Shown: piece after piece, positions 8,786 to 17,977 of the stretch
How the letters are laid out: the number at the start of each line of letters is the position of its first letter
How positions within the stretch are numbered: the stretch's first letter is position 1
Assembly (NCBI GenBank): GCA_051006215.1
Contig: JBPCIO010000141.1
Location: 62,001-126,000, forward strand
Length of the DNA: 64,000 bases
Source: CF-72 sp051006215
Lineage (GTDB): Bacteria > Chloroflexota > UBA6077 > CF-72
Direction of reading: 5' to 3'
Notes under the pieces: model-generated
Told to the model about the DNA's origin: nothing
Databases searched by the model: none
The model's input: only the letters and a program-made list of their open reading frames with translations
Made by a program: the position numbers and the translations under genes

Positions 8786-9847
8786 GTGATCGAGAACGCT
8801 CCGCGTGTCCGGCCGCTGGTGTCGGTGGTCATGCCGGTCTACAACGGTGAGCGATATCTGGCGGAGAGTCTCGACTCGGTACTCGCCCAGACCTACCCGA
8901 ACTTCGAGGTGCTCGTCATGGACGACGCTTCAACCGACGGTACCTGGGCGATTGCCGAGGGGTACGGCAGCCGCGTGCGCGCACACCGGCAGCCAACCAA
9001 TCGTGGTATCTACGCCAACGCCAATGCTGGCATCGACATGGCCAGAGGTGAGTACATCGCGTTTTACCACGCCGACGACGTCTACGAGCCGACCATTATC
9101 GAAAGCGAAGTAGCCGTCCTCGAGGCCCGGCCTGAGATTGGCGCGGTTTTCTGCAAGGACCTGTTCATCGACGCTGCGAGCCAAGTGTACGGCCGCCTGG
9201 AACTCCCACCGGAGCTTCGGGGGAGTAGCGCTGTGGGCTATTCGGATGTGCTGAATGCGCTGCTCACATATAAGAACGCGTTTTTGCGTTGTCCAAGCTG
9301 CCTGGCGCGTGCGTCCGTGTATCGCAGTGTGGGACTGTACCGCCAGGACGAGTTTCGGAATACCGCCGATCTTGACATGTGGCTGCGCATATCGCGCGCC
9401 TATCCCATCGTCGTCCTGGACGAGTACCTGTTCCGCTACCGTCACAATGTCGGCAATTCCGGACAACGGTACCGCCACCTGCGTACGGATCCCGAACGAT
9501 TCTTCGCGATCATGGATCTCTACCTCCAGTCGGCCGAAGACCGGCGGTTGGTACGTCGCAGCGCCCTCACGGCGTACGAAGGCCACCGCGCACAGGACAA
9601 CCTGATGCGCGCGATCAGCTACTACGTGTTGGGTCAGGTTCCAGAGGCCGCCCGGGTGCTGCGCGAGGTGGATGGGCGGCGCTTGCTGGCAAGCCCGCGC
9701 TCCCAGCGCGTGCGCATGTTGGCCCTGCTGGGTGTGCTGCTGCTCCTGGTACGGCTGCCACGCGTACCGGGCGCGGCCGACGCGATGTATCGCCGCTGGC
9801 ACGCCCAGACCGCTCCAGCGGCGGCGTCGCATCCGGCGCAAGGCTGA
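8786..9847 (+). CDS. GT2 glycosyltransferase
   Basis: GT-A family 2 glycosyltransferase of 353 residues. The N-terminal strand is VSVVMPVYNGERYL, the nucleotide-binding Asp lies in VLVMDDASTDGT, and the metal-binding motif is YHADD, a variant of DxD. The GT2 catalytic region ends with a DLDMWLRIS segment that supplies the general-base region. The C-terminal third is helical with a short hydrophobic stretch (LLGVLLLLV), so peripheral membrane association is possible. The start is GTG, 41 nt after the epimerase stop. The asnB-like gene follows 5 nt after this stop. Sugar specificity is not deducible. Confidence 0.88.
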   Translation: MIENAPRVRPLVSVVMPVYNGERYLAESLDSVLAQTYPNFEVLVMDDASTDGTWAIAEGYGSRVRAHRQPTNRGIYANANAGIDMARGEYIAFYHADDVYEPTIIESEVAVLEARPEIGAVFCKDLFIDAASQVYGRLELPPELRGSSAVGYSDVLNALLTYKNAFLRCPSCLARASVYRSVGLYRQDEFRNTADLDMWLRISRAYPIVVLDEYLFRYRHNVGNSGQRYRHLRTDPERFFAIMDLYLQSAEDRRLVRRSALTAYEGHRAQDNLMRAISYYVLGQVPEAARVLREVDGRRLLASPRSQRVRMLALLGVLLLLVRLPRVPGAADAMYRRWHAQTAPAAASHPAQG

Positions 9848-9852
9848 CCAGC

Positions 9853-11748
9853 ATGTGCGGCATCGTCGGCGTACTCTCGCGCGAACCGATCGACGTGGGC
9901 CTGGTGGAGCATATGCGCGATCGCATGCTCCACCGCGGTCCGGACCACGGTGGTAGCTGGCGTTCGAGCGATGGTCACGTCTGTTTCGGTCACCGGCGGC
10001 TAGCGATTGTCGACCTGACACCCGAGGCCAACCAACCCTTCGTTTCGCAGGATGGCCGCTTCGTCGTCACCTACAACGGCGAGATTTACAACTTCAAAGT
10101 CCTGCGCCACGAGCTACAGGCCTCTGGCGTGCACTTCACGACTCAGTCCGACACCGAGGTCCTGGTGGAAGCCTATCGCCGGTGGGGTAGCGCCTGCGTC
10201 GAACGCCTGTCCGGCATGTTCGCGTTCGCGCTCTGGGACCAACTCGAGCATCGCCTGTTCTGCGCCAGAGATCGAGCCGGCGAAAAGCCGTTCTACTACT
10301 CGCTGGCACACGGCAGCTTCATCTTCGCCTCCGAGCTCAAAGGGCTTGTGGACTGGCCGGGCTTCCGCAGGGTCCCGAACTACGCGGCGCTCATCGACTA
10401 CCTTTCGCTGGGTTTCGTGGCTGACCCCAAGAGCATCTGGGAAGGGGCCAGCAAACTCCCACCGGCACACTCGATGTATGTCACGTTCGATGACTCGGGG
10501 TTGCCAGTCGTCCACCCGCCGGTTGCGTACTGGGATCTCGAGTTCGACCCAGATTACACGATCTCGGACTGGGGCTCTCCCATCCGTGAGACGCTCCAGG
10601 CAGCCAGCCGCGAGATGGCCTTTGCAGATGTACCCGTCGGCGCGTTCTTGAGCGGGGGGGTGGACTCGTCCTCAGTCGTGGCCGCCCTCAGCCAGGGTGG
10701 CCACGACGTTCGGAGCTTCACGATCGGCTTCGACGAGAGCGGGTACGACGAGCGCGGGTGGGCCCGTGCTGTGGCTCGCCAGTATGGCGTCTCGCATACC
10801 GAGCGAGTGGTCGTGGCCGACGACATCGATCCGGTCTTCAATCGGCTTGTCTGGCACTACGACGAGCCATTCAATGACTACTCCTACCTGCCCACGTACT
10901 ACCTGTGTCGGGAAGCGCGCCGCAACGTCACTGTCGCGCTGTCGGGGGATGGGGGCGACGAAGTCTTCGCCGGCTACCGCAAGTATCAGCGGCTTGCGCT
11001 GCGCGCGCACGTACGTGGCCTGGTGCCGTCGCCGCTGAGCTCGCTCATGGCAGCAACGGCCCAGGCGCTCTTACCCGCGGCAAGCCAGTTGCGGCGAACC
11101 GTGAGGCAGTATGGCCTCTCCGAACCCGAGGCCTTCGCCGATATGCTCACGACCGGCCTCAGCATACCGATGCTTCGCTCAGCTGCGCGCGGTCCGCTGG
11201 CCGAGGCATTGCGCCATTACACGCCGCTGGACGCTGTCGAACCTCTCGTACGCCACGCCTCCCCGAGTCGTGTCGGTGCCATCAACACCATGCGCTATCT
11301 CGACCTGAAGCTCACCCTGGCCGGCGACATCCTGACCAAGGTCGACCGGGCGAGTATGGCTGTGTCGCTCGAAGTCCGCGCGGTTTTTCTGCATCGTGAT
11401 CTCATGGACCTCGCCCGGCGGATCCCACCTGAACTGCTCGCGGATCGGTGGCAAGCCAAGCGCGCTTTGAAGTCAGCTCTCGAACCTTGGCTGCCCAACT
11501 CCGTTCTCTATCGGCGGAAGATGGGGTTCGCCATGCCCCTCAAGGCATGGATCGACGGGCGCCCGGACGCGCTACCCGAAGATGGCGGCAGAGCGGCGCT
11601 GCGCGAGCTACTGGACGAAGGTCTCATGGACCGCATGCTCCGCGGCCACGCCGCGGGAAAGGCGGATCTGAGCGCCGCAATTCACGGTCAACTCTTCCTC
11701 CAGAGCTGGCTGCATACCTGGATGGATAGTGCAAAGCCAGCGGCCTGA
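9853..11748 (+). CDS. asnB: Asparagine synthetase (glutamine-hydrolysing)-type amidotransferase
   Basis: AsnB-family enzyme of 631 residues. Met1 is followed by Cys2 (MCGIVGVLS), the N-terminal nucleophile that releases ammonia from glutamine. The glutaminase domain shows RGPDHGG and YNGEIYN. The synthetase domain carries the ATP pyrophosphatase motif SGGVDSS at residues 267-273 and SGDGGDEVFAGY. ATG at 9853 is fixed by the required Cys; upstream in-frame sequence only overlaps the preceding gene. In polysaccharide loci such genes often amidate a uronic-acid carboxyl or serve surface glycan chemistry rather than general asparagine supply. The embedding between transferases suggests this, but ordinary asparagine synthesis is not excluded. 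Confidence 0.9.
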   Translation: MCGIVGVLSREPIDVGLVEHMRDRMLHRGPDHGGSWRSSDGHVCFGHRRLAIVDLTPEANQPFVSQDGRFVVTYNGEIYNFKVLRHELQASGVHFTTQSDTEVLVEAYRRWGSACVERLSGMFAFALWDQLEHRLFCARDRAGEKPFYYSLAHGSFIFASELKGLVDWPGFRRVPNYAALIDYLSLGFVADPKSIWEGASKLPPAHSMYVTFDDSGLPVVHPPVAYWDLEFDPDYTISDWGSPIRETLQAASREMAFADVPVGAFLSGGVDSSSVVAALSQGGHDVRSFTIGFDESGYDERGWARAVARQYGVSHTERVVVADDIDPVFNRLVWHYDEPFNDYSYLPTYYLCREARRNVTVALSGDGGDEVFAGYRKYQRLALRAHVRGLVPSPLSSLMAATAQALLPAASQLRRTVRQYGLSEPEAFADMLTTGLSIPMLRSAARGPLAEALRHYTPLDAVEPLVRHASPSRVGAINTMRYLDLKLTLAGDILTKVDRASMAVSLEVRAVFLHRDLMDLARRIPPELLADRWQAKRALKSALEPWLPNSVLYRRKMGFAMPLKAWIDGRPDALPEDGGRAALRELLDEGLMDRMLRGHAAGKADLSAAIHGQLFLQSWLHTWMDSAKPAA

Positions 11749-11776
11749 GCATGAGCTGGATGCTCGTGACACTCAC

Positions 11777-12904
11777 GTGGTGAGCCCGAAGCGGGTCGCA
11801 CTGTACATCGACCCTCCTTCGCACCACTTCCGCAACGATCGCCTTTTCCAAGTAGACGATTGGCGCCCCAACGGCGACCGCATGAACGCACCTTACGCGC
11901 ACCTCCGGTCGCTTCTGTCCCAATACGGCGTGGCTACCCATACCGGCGATCTGATGCCGCCCGAGTCTGCCGTGGACGGAACCACCAAAGTGTTTGTGTC
12001 GATGGGTACGCTCTCGAACTACCACGCAGTGGGGCGACGCCAGGACACCATCCTCAGCGCCTTCTTTGCGATGGAATGTCCCATCATCGAACCGTCGATT
12101 TTTCGTGCTCTGCCAGAAGTACAGCGCCATTTCCGACATGTCTTGTCCTGGAGTGACGGTCCAGCGCTGCAGGAATTCACCGGGGGCGAACTGCTCGGCT
12201 GCGAGCCGTTTCGGTGGCCGCAAGGATTCGACGACGTCCATCCGGTGTGGAGCCGAACGGCCGATCGCAAGTTCCTGGTGATGATCAACAGCAACAAGTT
12301 GCCCCAGCTCTATCGCCGCGAGCTCTACACCGAGCGTTTACGGGCGGTCGAGTTTTTCGAGCCGTTCGGCGAGATTGACCTCTTTGGACCTGGCTGGGAC
12401 CAACCTTCAAATCGCGTCGGTAGCACCTGGATTCCGTATACCGGCCGTCTACTGCTGCGCAAGGTGGCCGCCGGCTGGCAGCGGCTACGACCGAATCCGC
12501 GGCTCCTGGCGGCCAGGCGGGTGTGGCGCGGGCTGGCCAGATCCAAGGCCGAAACACTCGGCGGGTATACCTACGCACTGTGCTTTGAAAACATGATTAT
12601 GAAGGGCTGGATCACGGAAAAAATCTTCGACTGCTTGTTCGCAGGCACTGTACCCATCTATTGGGGCGCGCCAGAGATTGCCGAGGTCATTCCGCCAGAG
12701 TGTTTCATCGATATGCGCAACTTCGCTGGCTACGCCGACCTGCGCCGTTTTCTGAAAGCGCTCGGCCCCATGGACGTTCAGCGCTATCGTGAACATGGCC
12801 GCGACTTCGTGCATTCGGCAGCCTTTCGCCCTTTCTCCATGGACGCTTTTGCGCAAATATTCTGCCAGCTGATCGAACAGGACGCCGGGATCCGGCTGCG
12901 CTAG
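11777..12904 (+). CDS. GT10 fucosyltransferase-like protein
   Basis: About 375 residues. The C-terminal half matches the alpha-1,3-fucosyltransferase fold of family 10, with YALCFENM, GWITEKIFDCLFAGTVPIYWG and a following PPECFIDMR strand. These are the conserved donor-site elements of GDP-fucose transferases. The N-terminal half is unrelated to common domains that I recognise. The start is uncertain: two tandem GTG codons at 11777 and 11780 lie about 28 nt after the asnB stop, and an upstream in-frame start would overlap asnB. Context (GDP-sugar-type epimerase in the same unit) agrees with a fucose or related deoxyhexose donor, but this is inferred. Confidence 0.8.
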   Translation: MVSPKRVALYIDPPSHHFRNDRLFQVDDWRPNGDRMNAPYAHLRSLLSQYGVATHTGDLMPPESAVDGTTKVFVSMGTLSNYHAVGRRQDTILSAFFAMECPIIEPSIFRALPEVQRHFRHVLSWSDGPALQEFTGGELLGCEPFRWPQGFDDVHPVWSRTADRKFLVMINSNKLPQLYRRELYTERLRAVEFFEPFGEIDLFGPGWDQPSNRVGSTWIPYTGRLLLRKVAAGWQRLRPNPRLLAARRVWRGLARSKAETLGGYTYALCFENMIMKGWITEKIFDCLFAGTVPIYWGAPEIAEVIPPECFIDMRNFAGYADLRRFLKALGPMDVQRYREHGRDFVHSAAFRPFSMDAFAQIFCQLIEQDAGIRLR

Positions 12905-12914
12905 CCGAAAGCGC

Positions 12915-14459
12915 ATGCTCCGCGTCATCGCCGGCATCGGCGCCCTTCAGGTTGCCGTAACCCTCGTCAACATGCTTCGGTCGAAGGCAGTCGCCATTCT
13001 CCTCGGCCCGGAAGGGGTTGGGGTGATCGGCCTGGTCGACCAGCTCGTGCAGCTCGTACTGTACGTGAGCACGCTCAGTCTGCCGTTTGCGGCTGTCCGC
13101 TTTCTCTCGCGCGCCCACAGTGAAGGCCACGCAGCGTTTGCTCAGAGCTTTGGCAGCTTCTTGCGGGCGCTGCTCATGTTGACCACCATCGGCGCAATTA
13201 TCGGCGGTGGACTCGCGGTGTTTCGCCCGGACCTTCTCGGCCAACAGCTGTCCGATTACCGCACGTTCCTTATTCCGGCCCTGGTCGGAGTCCCGGCCAT
13301 GGCACTGCACGGATTGTTCAGCAACGTTCTGGCCGCCGCCCGCCGCACCCGGGCGGCGGCGCTCATGGCGATGGTCATCGCGCTGACGCTCTCCGGAGCA
13401 ACCGTGATCGGCATTCTGCTGGATGGGGTACGCGGTTTTTACTGGGGTGCCCTCATTGCGAATGTGCTGATAGCGGTCGGTGTGGCAGTCTACCTGCGGC
13501 GGAGTTTGAACCTGCTCCTGTTCGGCCGCGACCACGGCGTCCGCCAGGAGCTGCGCAAAAATCCGGACATCTTGCCGTTTGCGTTCTGGTTCTACGGGGG
13601 ATCGCTCGCCTATTCGTTCGCCTTCTTTGTGGCCCGCTACGCCGTACTGTCGAATTTCGGGGCAGCCGAGGCCGGGCGCCTTCAGGTCGGGATCGCCCTG
13701 TATACGGCCCTCAATCTCGTGCTCGGACCAGCCAACGGACTGTATCTCACGCCGATTCTGAATCGACGCATCCCCCTGGTCGAGAAGTTCGCCGCCGCGC
13801 TTGAGTTTCAGCGCAAGCAATGGCTGGTCATCCTCTTGCTGGCTATGGGCATGGTGCTTTTTGCGCACCTCGCAGTGGTCGTCCTGTTCTCGACAGCTTT
13901 TCTGAGCGTGGCCGGCGTCGTGGCTCTGTTCGTGATAGCGCAGACCATTTATCAGTTGGCCGCCGTCTTGCAAGCCCTGATAATCGGCCTCGACGACCTG
14001 CGCCTGTACGGGACGACCGCCGTCGTCGGCCACCTTGCTCTCGCTGGTCTAGCCTGGGTGCTGGCACCGTCTTTGGGAATCATGGGGGTCGGCATAGCGT
14101 TCCTGGTGAGCGCCATACTCCACGTGGCGATGACCTTCTCGCGTCTGCGCCTGCACTTCGGGATGATGCTGTCGCGCCGGCACGTCGTCGCAGTCGTGTA
14201 CGGCATCGGGGCCCTGGCGCTGGCAGCGCTACTCACCAGTTCGCTCGATCCCTGGCAACCGCAGGGGATAGCGGTCCGCATCCTGGCGTACGTCGCCTTT
14301 GCGGTCAGCCTGCTCGCGCTGCTCGAGGGTCGCGAGCTTCGACAACTGGTCGTACGCGGCCAATCCGTCTGGTTTCCCCAAGGCACGGAGCGCGTGCCCA
14401 GGATGGGTGGGGCGACCTACCGACGTCTGACCCGACGCTTCTTCCCCGAAGTCTGGTGA
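12915..14459 (+). CDS. Wzx-type polysaccharide flippase
   Basis: Integral membrane protein of 514 residues with about 12-14 hydrophobic segments and few charged residues between them. The N-terminal segment around GVGVIGLVDQL, with the pattern ..LGPEGVGVIGL.., is typical of MATE/MOP-superfamily polysaccharide and O-antigen flippases. It is expected to move lipid-linked repeat units across the cytoplasmic membrane. ATG at 12915 lies 10 nt after the GT10 stop, so it is translationally linked to the end of the unit. A Wzy polymerase is not obvious beside it. Confidence 0.85.
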   Translation: MLRVIAGIGALQVAVTLVNMLRSKAVAILLGPEGVGVIGLVDQLVQLVLYVSTLSLPFAAVRFLSRAHSEGHAAFAQSFGSFLRALLMLTTIGAIIGGGLAVFRPDLLGQQLSDYRTFLIPALVGVPAMALHGLFSNVLAAARRTRAAALMAMVIALTLSGATVIGILLDGVRGFYWGALIANVLIAVGVAVYLRRSLNLLLFGRDHGVRQELRKNPDILPFAFWFYGGSLAYSFAFFVARYAVLSNFGAAEAGRLQVGIALYTALNLVLGPANGLYLTPILNRRIPLVEKFAAALEFQRKQWLVILLLAMGMVLFAHLAVVVLFSTAFLSVAGVVALFVIAQTIYQLAAVLQALIIGLDDLRLYGTTAVVGHLALAGLAWVLAPSLGIMGVGIAFLVSAILHVAMTFSRLRLHFGMMLSRRHVVAVVYGIGALALAALLTSSLDPWQPQGIAVRILAYVAFAVSLLALLEGRELRQLVVRGQSVWFPQGTERVPRMGGATYRRLTRRFFPEVW

Positions 14460-14469
14460 TCGCGGCCGG

Positions 14470-14527
14470 CTCAACCCAAACTCAATCCCGCGCAGACTGC
14501 AGCAAACGCCTCGCCCCTCACTATTCC
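14470..14527 (+). promoter_or_regulatory. Candidate promoter with 11-bp phased repeats
   Basis: CTCAAC (14470-14475) and CTCAAT (14481-14486) are 11 bp apart, with a weak third copy GCAGAC at 14492. TATTCC (14522-14527) is a poor -10 candidate, starting 35 nt after the second repeat. It precedes the broken acyltransferase gene at 14571. It is less convincing than the elements at 7622, 28554 and 33215. Confidence 0.4.
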
Positions 14528-14570
14528 GCAGATTAGCGGATGCCTACCAGTCGAGGGTCGTGGACACGCC

Positions 14571-15791
14571 ATGCGGAATGACAGTTACCTTCGCGCCCTG
14601 ACCGGGTTGCGCTTCTTTGCCGCGCTGCACGTCGTTGGACTTCACCTCCTGGCGGCCGGGCACCTGGAGAGGATGCCCGTTTTCGTACGTGACATGATTG
14701 CCCACGGGTACATGGCGGTGGGACTGTTCTTCGTGCTGTCCGGCTTTATTCTCACTTACACCTAGCTGGGCAACGCGAGTGGAACGCTCGGAACATCTGG
14801 CCGCCGGCGCTTCTGGATCGCGCGATTCGCCCGCGTCTACCCCGTGTACGTGCTCGGCCTGGCACTGACCAGCCCCTTCTACTTTCCCGAGGCAATCCGC
14901 GACAACATCGCGCAAACCCTGTCGTCGATCGTCCTGGTGCCCACCATGCTTCAGGGCTGGACGCCGATGACCGCCACACTCTGGAACCCACCCGCCTGGT
15001 CTCTCTCGGCCGAAGTCTTCTTCTATCTGCTTTTCCCAGCGATCGGCCCATGGTTGGCCGGCCGACGTACTACCTGGCTGTTTGGCGCGTTGCTCGGCTC
15101 CTGGGCCCTGGCCTTTGTCGGCCCGACTGCCTATCAGGTGGCCTTCCCATCCGGCCCGCCCGCGGACCCCCACCTCGTGTCAATCGGCGGCCTGGCGCAG
15201 AGATTCGTGCTCTTTGGCCCACTGTTTCACTTACCCGAGTTCCTGGTCGGTATCGTGCTGGGCCACCTCTTTGTTCGTCATCCTGGACTGGCAGAACGCG
15301 CAGGTGCATTCCGGGCCATAGCGGCCGGCCTCGCGCTAGTCGGGGTCATCGCCTACGTCGGCGGCGCCGGCGCTAGCGCGTCCCTGCCGCTCGTGTTCGT
15401 CCAGGCGATCTTTCTCCCCGTGTACGCGATCCTGGTGTGGAGCCTGGCGGTCGGGCGGCAGGGCCTGGCACGATTCCTGTCCCTACCCGGCATGGTGTTG
15501 CTCGGCGAGGCAAGCTACTCCCTGTACCTGCTGCACCTACCGGTGATCTGGTCGGTTGACTGGCTCGTCCAATTGCTTGCCGACCGAGGCGTATCACTTG
15601 GCCAGACGCGATGGATCGCTGCACTCGACCTCACGCTCGGGATTGCGCTATCCGTAATCGTGTTCCTTTATCTGGAGCGTCCGCGTCGTATCGCCATCAG
15701 GCGTCGCTTCGAACGGGCATATTTACCTCAACCAGGCAAGCATCCGCAATCCAGGTGGCGGTTTGGTATCACTCATTCAGCAGAAGCATGA
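14571..15791 (+). pseudogene. Acyltransferase-3 family protein broken by an in-frame TAG
   Basis: Membrane O-acyltransferase of the acyltransferase-3 (NolL/OafA-like) family, which acetylates or acylates sugars. Codons 1-64 encode the family N-terminus (LTGLRFFAALHVV, VLSGFILTYT). TAG at 14763-14765 then interrupts the reading frame, and the same frame continues without another stop to 15791 with FWIARFARVYPVY, SLSAEVFFYLLFP and further membrane spans. In the intact paralogue at 16723 the matching position is a Tyr codon (LTYTYTG), so one base change from TAC/TAT explains the stop. TAG ends many genes here, so recoding is unlikely. A separate C-terminal fragment could start near 14844, but would lack the catalytic His region. 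Confidence 0.8.
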
Positions 15792-16526
15792 CTCGGAGTC
15801 CCTGGGCGAGTTGGACCGCTCTGGGCGGTGCTCACCGACGCGGACAAGAAATTCGGCCGCTGGGGATTGCAGGCGTTCTTCGACCGCGGGCAGGGGGAGA
15901 TTGATCGCGCCATGGAGACAGCGACACGCCTGGGCTATCCGAGCGGCCGCGAATGTGCACTCGACTTTGGATGTGGCGTCGGCCGACTGACGCGCGCCAT
16001 GGCCACGTACTTTGGCCACTGCGACGGTGTCGACATTGCCGAGAGTATGGTTCGGCGCGCGAGAGAGCTGAACGCTGACGTGCCGGCGTGCACCTTTCTG
16101 TTGAACGACAGGCCAGATCTGCGCATGTTCGAGGATGACCGGTTCGACTTCGTCTTCACCACCCAGGTACTTATGCACATGCCCACACATGCCATCATCA
16201 CGGGCTATATTGCGGAGTTCCTGCGGGTTATCAGACCTGACGGGATCGCCGTCTTCCAACTGCTGAGTCATGCGCCAGTTCTGGACCGTGTCCAGCCTCG
16301 CCGACGCGTGTGCGAGCTACTTCGCAAGCCGGGCGTCCCAGAGCAGATGCTCTTCACGAAATTCGGATATGCACCGATGAATATCAGATTCTTCCCCGAA
16401 ACAGACGTCAGGCGGTTCGTCGAGAGCATTGGTGGCAAGATTCTCGAGGTCGAGGGTCACACCATCCCCGCCATGCTACCCGGCACGCACCGCATCAGCC
16501 GAACCCCCTACATGACTCGAGCGTAG
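15763..16526 (+). CDS. SAM-dependent methyltransferase, N-terminus possibly frameshifted
   Basis: Class I methyltransferase. The intact frame starts no later than GTG 15828 and contains ALDFGCGVGRLTRA (SAM motif I), CDGVDIAESM, FDFVFTTQVLMHMP and a VIRPDGIAVFQ strand. Just upstream in the same frame the codons read LWAVLTDADKK. Another frame beginning at TTG 15763 reads ESLGELD directly before that point. Joining the two frames near 15817 by one missing C would give the continuous family-like stretch LGELDPLWAVLTD. So either a one-base deletion has clipped the N-terminus or translation begins at 15828 (232 residues). The likely target is a sugar or lipid intermediate. Confidence 0.75.
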
Positions 16527-16653
16527 GCAGGGCCCCAACGCCCGTGCTGGTTGGATATTACGTTCGTTGTTGACGAAGCACTTCCCAAACAGCCAGCGAG
16601 GTTCCCCGGGTAGAGTTCGTGCAGCATGTGCGGCCCATCTCGAATCGGCGCCG

Positions 16654-16717
16654 CTCAACCACGCCTCAACGGGGAGTGAACACATCCAGACCTCGCGTAG
16701 TCAACAATGACTAACTA
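16654..16717 (+). promoter_or_regulatory. Candidate promoter with 11-bp phased CAAC repeats
   Basis: CTCAAC (16654-16659), CTCAAC (16665-16670) and GTGAAC (16676-16681) are phased at exactly 11 bp, the cleanest triple copy in the window. No good -10 lies 33 nt downstream. TAACTA (16712-16717), 5 nt before the GTG at 16723, is a possible alternative. It precedes the acyltransferase/GT-C unit. Confidence 0.5.
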
Positions 16718-16722
16718 CATTC

Positions 16723-17970
16723 GTGCACGTCGCTCCTGCCAGCCGGCCTCCGCTCCCCGCACAGCTGAAGCCGCTTACAGGGCTCCGCTTTGCGGCGGCG
16801 CTGCACGTTGTGTTCGTCCACCTGCTGGTTATTGGCCACCTCGATGGCCTGCCTGCGGCGCTCAAGGCGTTCGTCGAGCGTGGCTATATGGCCGTGCCTC
16901 TTTTCTTTGTGCTTTCGGGGTTCGTGCTGACCTATACGTATACCGGGGTTCGATCGCGAACTGGGTCCAACCAGGACCTCAACCGCCGCGCGTTCTGGGT
17001 CGCACGCTTCGCCAGAATCTACCCGGTATACGCCCTGAGTCTGCTACTGGCTATTCCCACGTACTTCACCCGAGCATCGCTCTCCGAGCCTCTTGCGACG
17101 CTCGGCGTGGCTGTCCCGGTGCTGCTGATGCTTCAGGGATGGTTTCCGGGCATTGTGCAAGCCTGGCTGTCGCCCGCCTGGTCTCTTTCGGCAGAGGCGT
17201 TGTTCTACCTGCTGTTTCCATTTGTCGTTCCACTGATCGCACGTGTCAGGCTGCCAAAACTGACCTTCAGCTTAGCGCTGCTCTGGTTCGCATCCGTTGT
17301 CGCCCCACTCGCTTACCCGCTTGTTTTTCCGAACGGCGAAGGTGAACCGGGTACTGTCCGATGGCTATGGGCGATGGCCGTGTACTTTGGTCCGTTACCC
17401 CACCTGCCAGAGTTCCTGACGGGTATTGTGTTAGGACGCATCTTTCTGGCGCGATCCAGTCGCACGACCAAGGCCCAACCTGCAAGGGTGCTCGCGGCCG
17501 TCGGCGCGACTCTGGGGGTCGTCGGCTACATCCTGGCAGCGTATGCCGGCGGCGACTGGCTGGTGCCTCGCTTGCTTACCCACACGGGTGCCTTTTTGCC
17601 AATCTACGCGGTTCTTGTCTACAGCCTGGCCCTGGGCGGGGGGCCGATCGGACGTGTTCTTGGCACGCGACCATTGCTTGTGCTGGGCGAGGCGAGTTAT
17701 GGGCTGTACCTGCTCCACTTTCCGGTGTTCTGGTGGACCGAGCGAGTGATCCGCCGCCTACCGGTGGCCGATGCGATTTTCGCCAGCGGATGGGTGTTCC
17801 CGTTGATCGAATTGTGCATGGCCGTCGCAGCCTCTGTCGTCGTCAATCTCGCCTTCGAGCGCCCGGCGCGGCGTCTTCTCAGACGAGTCCTCACCAGTCG
17901 CACCAGCGGCGCTCCCGCCCCAGAGGGTCCAGCCGGACAGAGCCCGGTCGGTGTCGGCGCCCTCAGTTAG
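16723..17970 (+). CDS. Acyltransferase-3 family sugar O-acyltransferase
   Basis: Intact acyltransferase-3 family membrane protein of 415 residues with about ten hydrophobic spans. The N-terminal LTGLRFAAALHVVFVH includes the conserved Arg and the catalytic-type His. FFVLSGFVLTYTY, FARIYPVYALS and the WSLSAEALFYLLFP loop are also present. These proteins move acyl groups, usually acetyl, from the cytoplasm to glycans at the membrane. It is a paralogue of the broken gene at 14571 and may have taken over its role. The start is GTG 16723; an ATG at 16707 is in another frame. The C-terminal tail is Pro/Gly-rich and disordered. Confidence 0.88.
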   Translation: MHVAPASRPPLPAQLKPLTGLRFAAALHVVFVHLLVIGHLDGLPAALKAFVERGYMAVPLFFVLSGFVLTYTYTGVRSRTGSNQDLNRRAFWVARFARIYPVYALSLLLAIPTYFTRASLSEPLATLGVAVPVLLMLQGWFPGIVQAWLSPAWSLSAEALFYLLFPFVVPLIARVRLPKLTFSLALLWFASVVAPLAYPLVFPNGEGEPGTVRWLWAMAVYFGPLPHLPEFLTGIVLGRIFLARSSRTTKAQPARVLAAVGATLGVVGYILAAYAGGDWLVPRLLTHTGAFLPIYAVLVYSLALGGGPIGRVLGTRPLLVLGEASYGLYLLHFPVFWWTERVIRRLPVADAIFASGWVFPLIELCMAVAASVVVNLAFERPARRLLRRVLTSRTSGAPAPEGPAGQSPVGVGALS

Positions 17971-17977
17971 CGGCCAC

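Noticed and set aside
12705..14033. A 442-codon open frame on the minus strand opposite the flippase gene
   Set aside because: It is rich in His, Arg, Gln and Glu without any domain pattern and is the antisense image of a hydrophobic gene in GC-rich DNA. The plus-strand frame shows clear family motifs and membrane spans.
14763..14765. Amber recoding (for example pyrrolysine) as explanation of the internal TAG
   Set aside because: Several confident genes here end with TAG, the aligned residue is Tyr, and no recoding element or pyl gene is visible. A point mutation is simpler.
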